A stretch of 9,217 bases of DNA, from contig CALMFQ010000198.1 in assembly GCA_937863215.1 (NCBI GenBank), positions 1 through 9,217 on the forward strand. The letters are read 5' to 3'. The first letter of the stretch is position 1; each line of letters starts with the position of its first letter. The notes under the pieces were generated by a model. It saw nothing but the letters and a program-made list of their open reading frames with translations, did no database searches and was not told the DNA's origin. The translations under genes were made by a program, and so were the position numbers. This DNA is from an uncultured Pseudomonadota bacterium. GTDB lineage: Bacteria; Pseudomonadota; Gammaproteobacteria; Burkholderiales; SCOH01. This document shows, piece after piece, positions 7,112 to 9,217 of the stretch.

Positions 7112-7139
7112 AAATGGCCCCGCCTGGCGGGGCCGTTTT
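7112..7139 (+). terminator. Intrinsic terminator of the secreted hydrolase gene
   Basis: GGCCCCG (7116-7122) and CGGGGCC (7128-7134) form a strong GC stem around CCTGG, followed by GTTTT. An AAAA run before the stem could allow some activity on the other strand. It begins 33 bases after the stop codon. Confidence 0.85.
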
Positions 7140-7175
7140 GCGTTTGTCCGCAGGGTAATGCGCGACGGAAACTTA

Positions 7176-7204
7176 ATGACATTTCGATAGTCTGTTGGCA
7201 TACT
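7176..7204 (+). promoter_or_regulatory. Possible promoter for the lipoprotein gene
   Basis: ATGACA (7176-7181, five of six -35 positions) is separated by 17 bases from CATACT (7199-7204, four of six -10 positions). It lies between the upstream terminator and the gene, so some promoter is needed here. Transcription would start near 7211. Confidence 0.45.
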
Positions 7205-7213
7205 GCGCCAGTT

Positions 7214-7227
7214 ATTTAGAGCTAAAT
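7214..7227. promoter_or_regulatory. Inverted repeat ATTTAG-AG-CTAAAT before the lipoprotein gene
   Basis: Two perfect 6-base arms flank a 2-base centre, right at the predicted transcription start. An alternative pairing TAGAG (7217-7221) with CTCTA (7228-7232) overlaps it and reaches the ribosome site AGGGG (7232-7236). It could be a DNA operator or a small mRNA structure affecting translation. Confidence 0.35.
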
Positions 7228-7242
7228 CTCTAGGGGTATTTG

Positions 7243-8967
7243 ATGTTTATTCAATTGCGCACGTCGGCGCTGCTGTTGGTGCTCGCGCCGGTTCTGCTCG
7301 CCGGCTGCGGCGGTTCGGGATCGCAGGGCGGGGATAGCGCTTCCACGCAAGTGACTTACAGCGGTGTGGTTGTCGATGGCTATCTGCAGGGCGCTACGGT
7401 TTTTGTCGATCTGAACCGCAATGGCGTATTCGATGCCGGCGAGCCGGCCGCGACTACCGACAGCGGCGGCCAATATTCGCTCAAGCTGCCGGCCGACGTT
7501 TATAACCCTCCGGTCATCGTCGATGTGCCGGCCACCGCTATCGATGCCGACACCGGCCAGCAGGTCGGCGTGGCCTACCGCCTGGCCGCGCCGGATGGCA
7601 AATATGGCGTCATCACACCGGTAACGACGATGGTCAAGGGCGTCATGGACAGCAACCCCAGCCTGCGCCTGGCCGATGCGGAAGAAATCGTGCGCGGTTA
7701 CCTGCGCCTGTCCGATAGCTACGAGTTGTACGCCGATTACTCGCTGACCACCCGCCCCAGCAACTTCGACAGCCAGAAATGGGCGCGTTTCCGCGCGGAA
7801 TCCGGCCGCGTCCACAATGTCGGCCGCATCGGCGCGCTGGCGCTGGGCAAGTACTGGCAACAGGTGCGCAACAGCTACGGCGGCAACATTCCGCCGGAAA
7901 AAATGGCGTACATCCAGGCTCTGTTGAGCGCGCAAGCGCTGCGCGTGGTTGCACCGGTCGCCGAGTCATTGTCAAACAGCAGCCCGATCGATCTGAGTAC
8001 GGTGACTGTCGGCGATTTCGATTTGTCGCTGGCGCAGATCGAAACCTACATTCGCCAGATCAGCCAGGCATCGGCGGCAACCCTGAGCAACACCGTGGTC
8101 CAGCAGGGGCCGCTGCACATTATCCCGTTCCGCAACGCTGCGGCCGACTACATGCATTTCCGCCTTGCCGATGGCGGTAGCTCGGCAACCGCGACGCTGA
8201 ACATCGACAGCCAGACCAAGGTCATCCTGCGCGATCAGACTGAAACGGATGCCATGAGCATGCAGGCGGTCGGGTCCAGTGCCATGTTTTCCGGCGGCCT
8301 GGGGTTCGACAGCGGCACCGGCAGCGAAACCCTGTATGAAGCGGGCAAATCGCTACGCCTGCGCATGTTCCGCTTGCCGATTGCCGGCGAATTGCAGAGC
8401 GGTGTGATCGACGGCACCTGGCTGCGCGACAGGAGCGCCATCTGGCCCGCCAATGCCGCCGCCTACAAAATGCTGTTCCGCACCACATCGGCCATGCTGA
8501 CCTATCTGAACGATCCGGGCCAGCTGCAAACGGGCGACCCGAGCACAGCGCTGCAAGCCTGTTGCGGCCTGAACAGTGCAGGTTATCGTATCGGCAATCT
8601 GGCACTGAAGTTCGGCACCGGCAAGGTAGACATCAACGGCACCACTTCCGGCGACCTGCAGTTCGCATCGTATGCAGACGGGCCCGCCAAGGCGCTGGAT
8701 ACCGGCAGCAACTGGATGATGGTGAGCGGCTTCGGCCAGCCGCGTTATGTTTCGATGACGATTCCCGGCGCTTACAGCTCTTTGTTGAACAATGCCGGCA
8801 ACGACCGGCTGTTCTCCGCTTTCGGCGCCAATGTCGGCCTGGCATTCGCGACGATTTCCACCGGCAAGTTTGCGATGGTATGGAATGTCCCGGCCGGCCG
8901 TTTCATCGAAATGACCGCACTCAACGATGCCGCCTATAACGCACTCAAGGCCAATCTGAAGTGGTAA
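7243..8967 (+). CDS. Exported lipoprotein with calcium-loop-like N-terminal domain, function unknown
   Basis: A 574-residue lipoprotein: Arg6, a hydrophobic stretch and the lipobox LLAGC, with the lipidated Cys at 22. A flexible GGSGSQGGDSAS linker follows. Gly at +2 gives no Asp retention signal, so outer-membrane placement is likely. Residues about 38-95 form a beta-sandwich-like domain (YSGVVVDGYLQGATVFVDLN..., then ATTDSGGQYSL). It holds DLNRNGVFDAGE (56-67), with Asp/Asn/Asn/Asp/Glu at calcium-loop positions, as in SdrD B-type and carboxypeptidase-regulatory-like repeats. Residues about 125-285 look helical and the rest is beta-rich; I recognise neither. There is a vicinal Cys440-Cys441 pair. 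ATG 7243 was preferred over the adjacent TTG 7240 because AGGGG lies six bases before it. It could be a surface adhesin, a polymer-binding protein or a structural lipoprotein. It is a single-gene unit between two terminators. Confidence 0.85.
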   Translation: MFIQLRTSALLLVLAPVLLAGCGGSGSQGGDSASTQVTYSGVVVDGYLQGATVFVDLNRNGVFDAGEPAATTDSGGQYSLKLPADVYNPPVIVDVPATAIDADTGQQVGVAYRLAAPDGKYGVITPVTTMVKGVMDSNPSLRLADAEEIVRGYLRLSDSYELYADYSLTTRPSNFDSQKWARFRAESGRVHNVGRIGALALGKYWQQVRNSYGGNIPPEKMAYIQALLSAQALRVVAPVAESLSNSSPIDLSTVTVGDFDLSLAQIETYIRQISQASAATLSNTVVQQGPLHIIPFRNAAADYMHFRLADGGSSATATLNIDSQTKVILRDQTETDAMSMQAVGSSAMFSGGLGFDSGTGSETLYEAGKSLRLRMFRLPIAGELQSGVIDGTWLRDRSAIWPANAAAYKMLFRTTSAMLTYLNDPGQLQTGDPSTALQACCGLNSAGYRIGNLALKFGTGKVDINGTTSGDLQFASYADGPAKALDTGSNWMMVSGFGQPRYVSMTIPGAYSSLLNNAGNDRLFSAFGANVGLAFATISTGKFAMVWNVPAGRFIEMTALNDAAYNALKANLKW

Positions 8968-9011
8968 CGCTTTGAACGGGCTGCTGGCCTGGAAGCTGGT
9001 TGCCAAAGCAT

Positions 9012-9041
9012 GGGGCGGAGTTGAATCCGCCCCGTTTTTTT
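9012..9041 (+). terminator. Intrinsic terminator of the lipoprotein gene
   Basis: GGGGCGGA (9012-9019) pairs perfectly with TCCGCCCC (9026-9033) around GTTGAA, followed by G and seven T. It lies 45 bases after the stop codon and is a textbook rho-independent terminator. Confidence 0.92.
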
Positions 9042-9094
9042 ATGCTGGGGCTTGGGGGTATGTCAATGAACTTCATGCGGCAGGAAAGGGCAAC

Positions 9095-9133
9095 AAAAAA
9101 CCCGCAGAACGTTGATTCATGCGGGCTTTTTTT
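9095..9133. terminator. Second, bidirectional terminator
   Basis: CCCGCA (9101-9106) pairs with TGCGGG (9120-9125), extended inwards by GAA/TTC with one bulged base. Six A precede the stem and seven T follow it after a C, so it can end transcription from both sides. It backs up the first terminator on the plus strand and implies a convergent minus-strand gene to the right of the window. The last 84 bases (9134-9217) show nothing else I can name. Confidence 0.8.
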
Positions 9134-9217
9134 ACTTGTTGCGACTGCGCCAGACTGCTGAATGCCCGCCGTCACTCGAAAAACATCCTGAATACACGTT
9201 TTCAAGCCATTTTTCAT

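Noticed and set aside
8945..9217. 90-codon minus-strand open frame at the right edge
   Set aside because: It runs through both terminator stems, including the poly-A/T runs, and into the 3' end of the lipoprotein gene. The residues from the stems (SKKSPHE, CGFF) are terminator sequence read as codons. The piece right of 9134 could belong to a convergent gene, but nothing identifies it.

Overview
The window reads as GC-rich chromosomal DNA of a betaproteobacterium, probably of the Neisseriales (Chromobacteriaceae/Chitinibacteraceae type). This rests on the look of the GlyA protein, the gene content and the base composition; no search was possible, so the taxonomy is an inference. I see no mobile element, CRISPR array, rRNA or tRNA.

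Left block (1-2238, minus strand). In order of transcription: a hexapeptide-repeat acetyltransferase (2238-1525), glyA encoding serine hydroxymethyltransferase (1422-175), and the 5' end of a lipoprotein that looks like the predicted aminopeptidase family COG4324 (178 to beyond position 1). The glyA stop overlaps a TTG start for the lipoprotein. A textbook intrinsic terminator lies inside the lipoprotein's signal-peptide codons.

Middle block (2529-5002, plus strand). After a 290-bp divergent intergenic region with three GGCCTRCAGG-type near-palindromes and a perfect TATAAT box come four co-directional genes: a thioredoxin-fold [2Fe-2S] ferredoxin, a small alpha/beta hydrolase (COG2945 type), a CbiM-like membrane protein (COG3235 type) and a phytanoyl-CoA dioxygenase (PhyH) family oxygenase. 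The last three appear to use TTG starts. They look like one transcription unit, but no common pathway can be read from the sequence.

Right block (5003-9217, plus strand). An AT-rich regulatory region carries two copies of GTAAAC-N5/6-TTTGCC, a TTGACA-N17-TAGATT promoter and a leader hairpin. It precedes a secreted CocE/NonD-type (peptidase S15 fold) hydrolase that ends at a strong terminator. A separately promoted lipoprotein follows, with a calcium-loop-like N-terminal domain and a large C-terminal region I do not recognise. It ends at a strong terminator, and a second, bidirectional hairpin downstream suggests a convergent gene beyond the window. Both proteins of this block are exported, and the lipoprotein is the least explained gene of the window. 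Several long open frames antisense to these genes are coding shadows of GC-rich genes and are not annotated.
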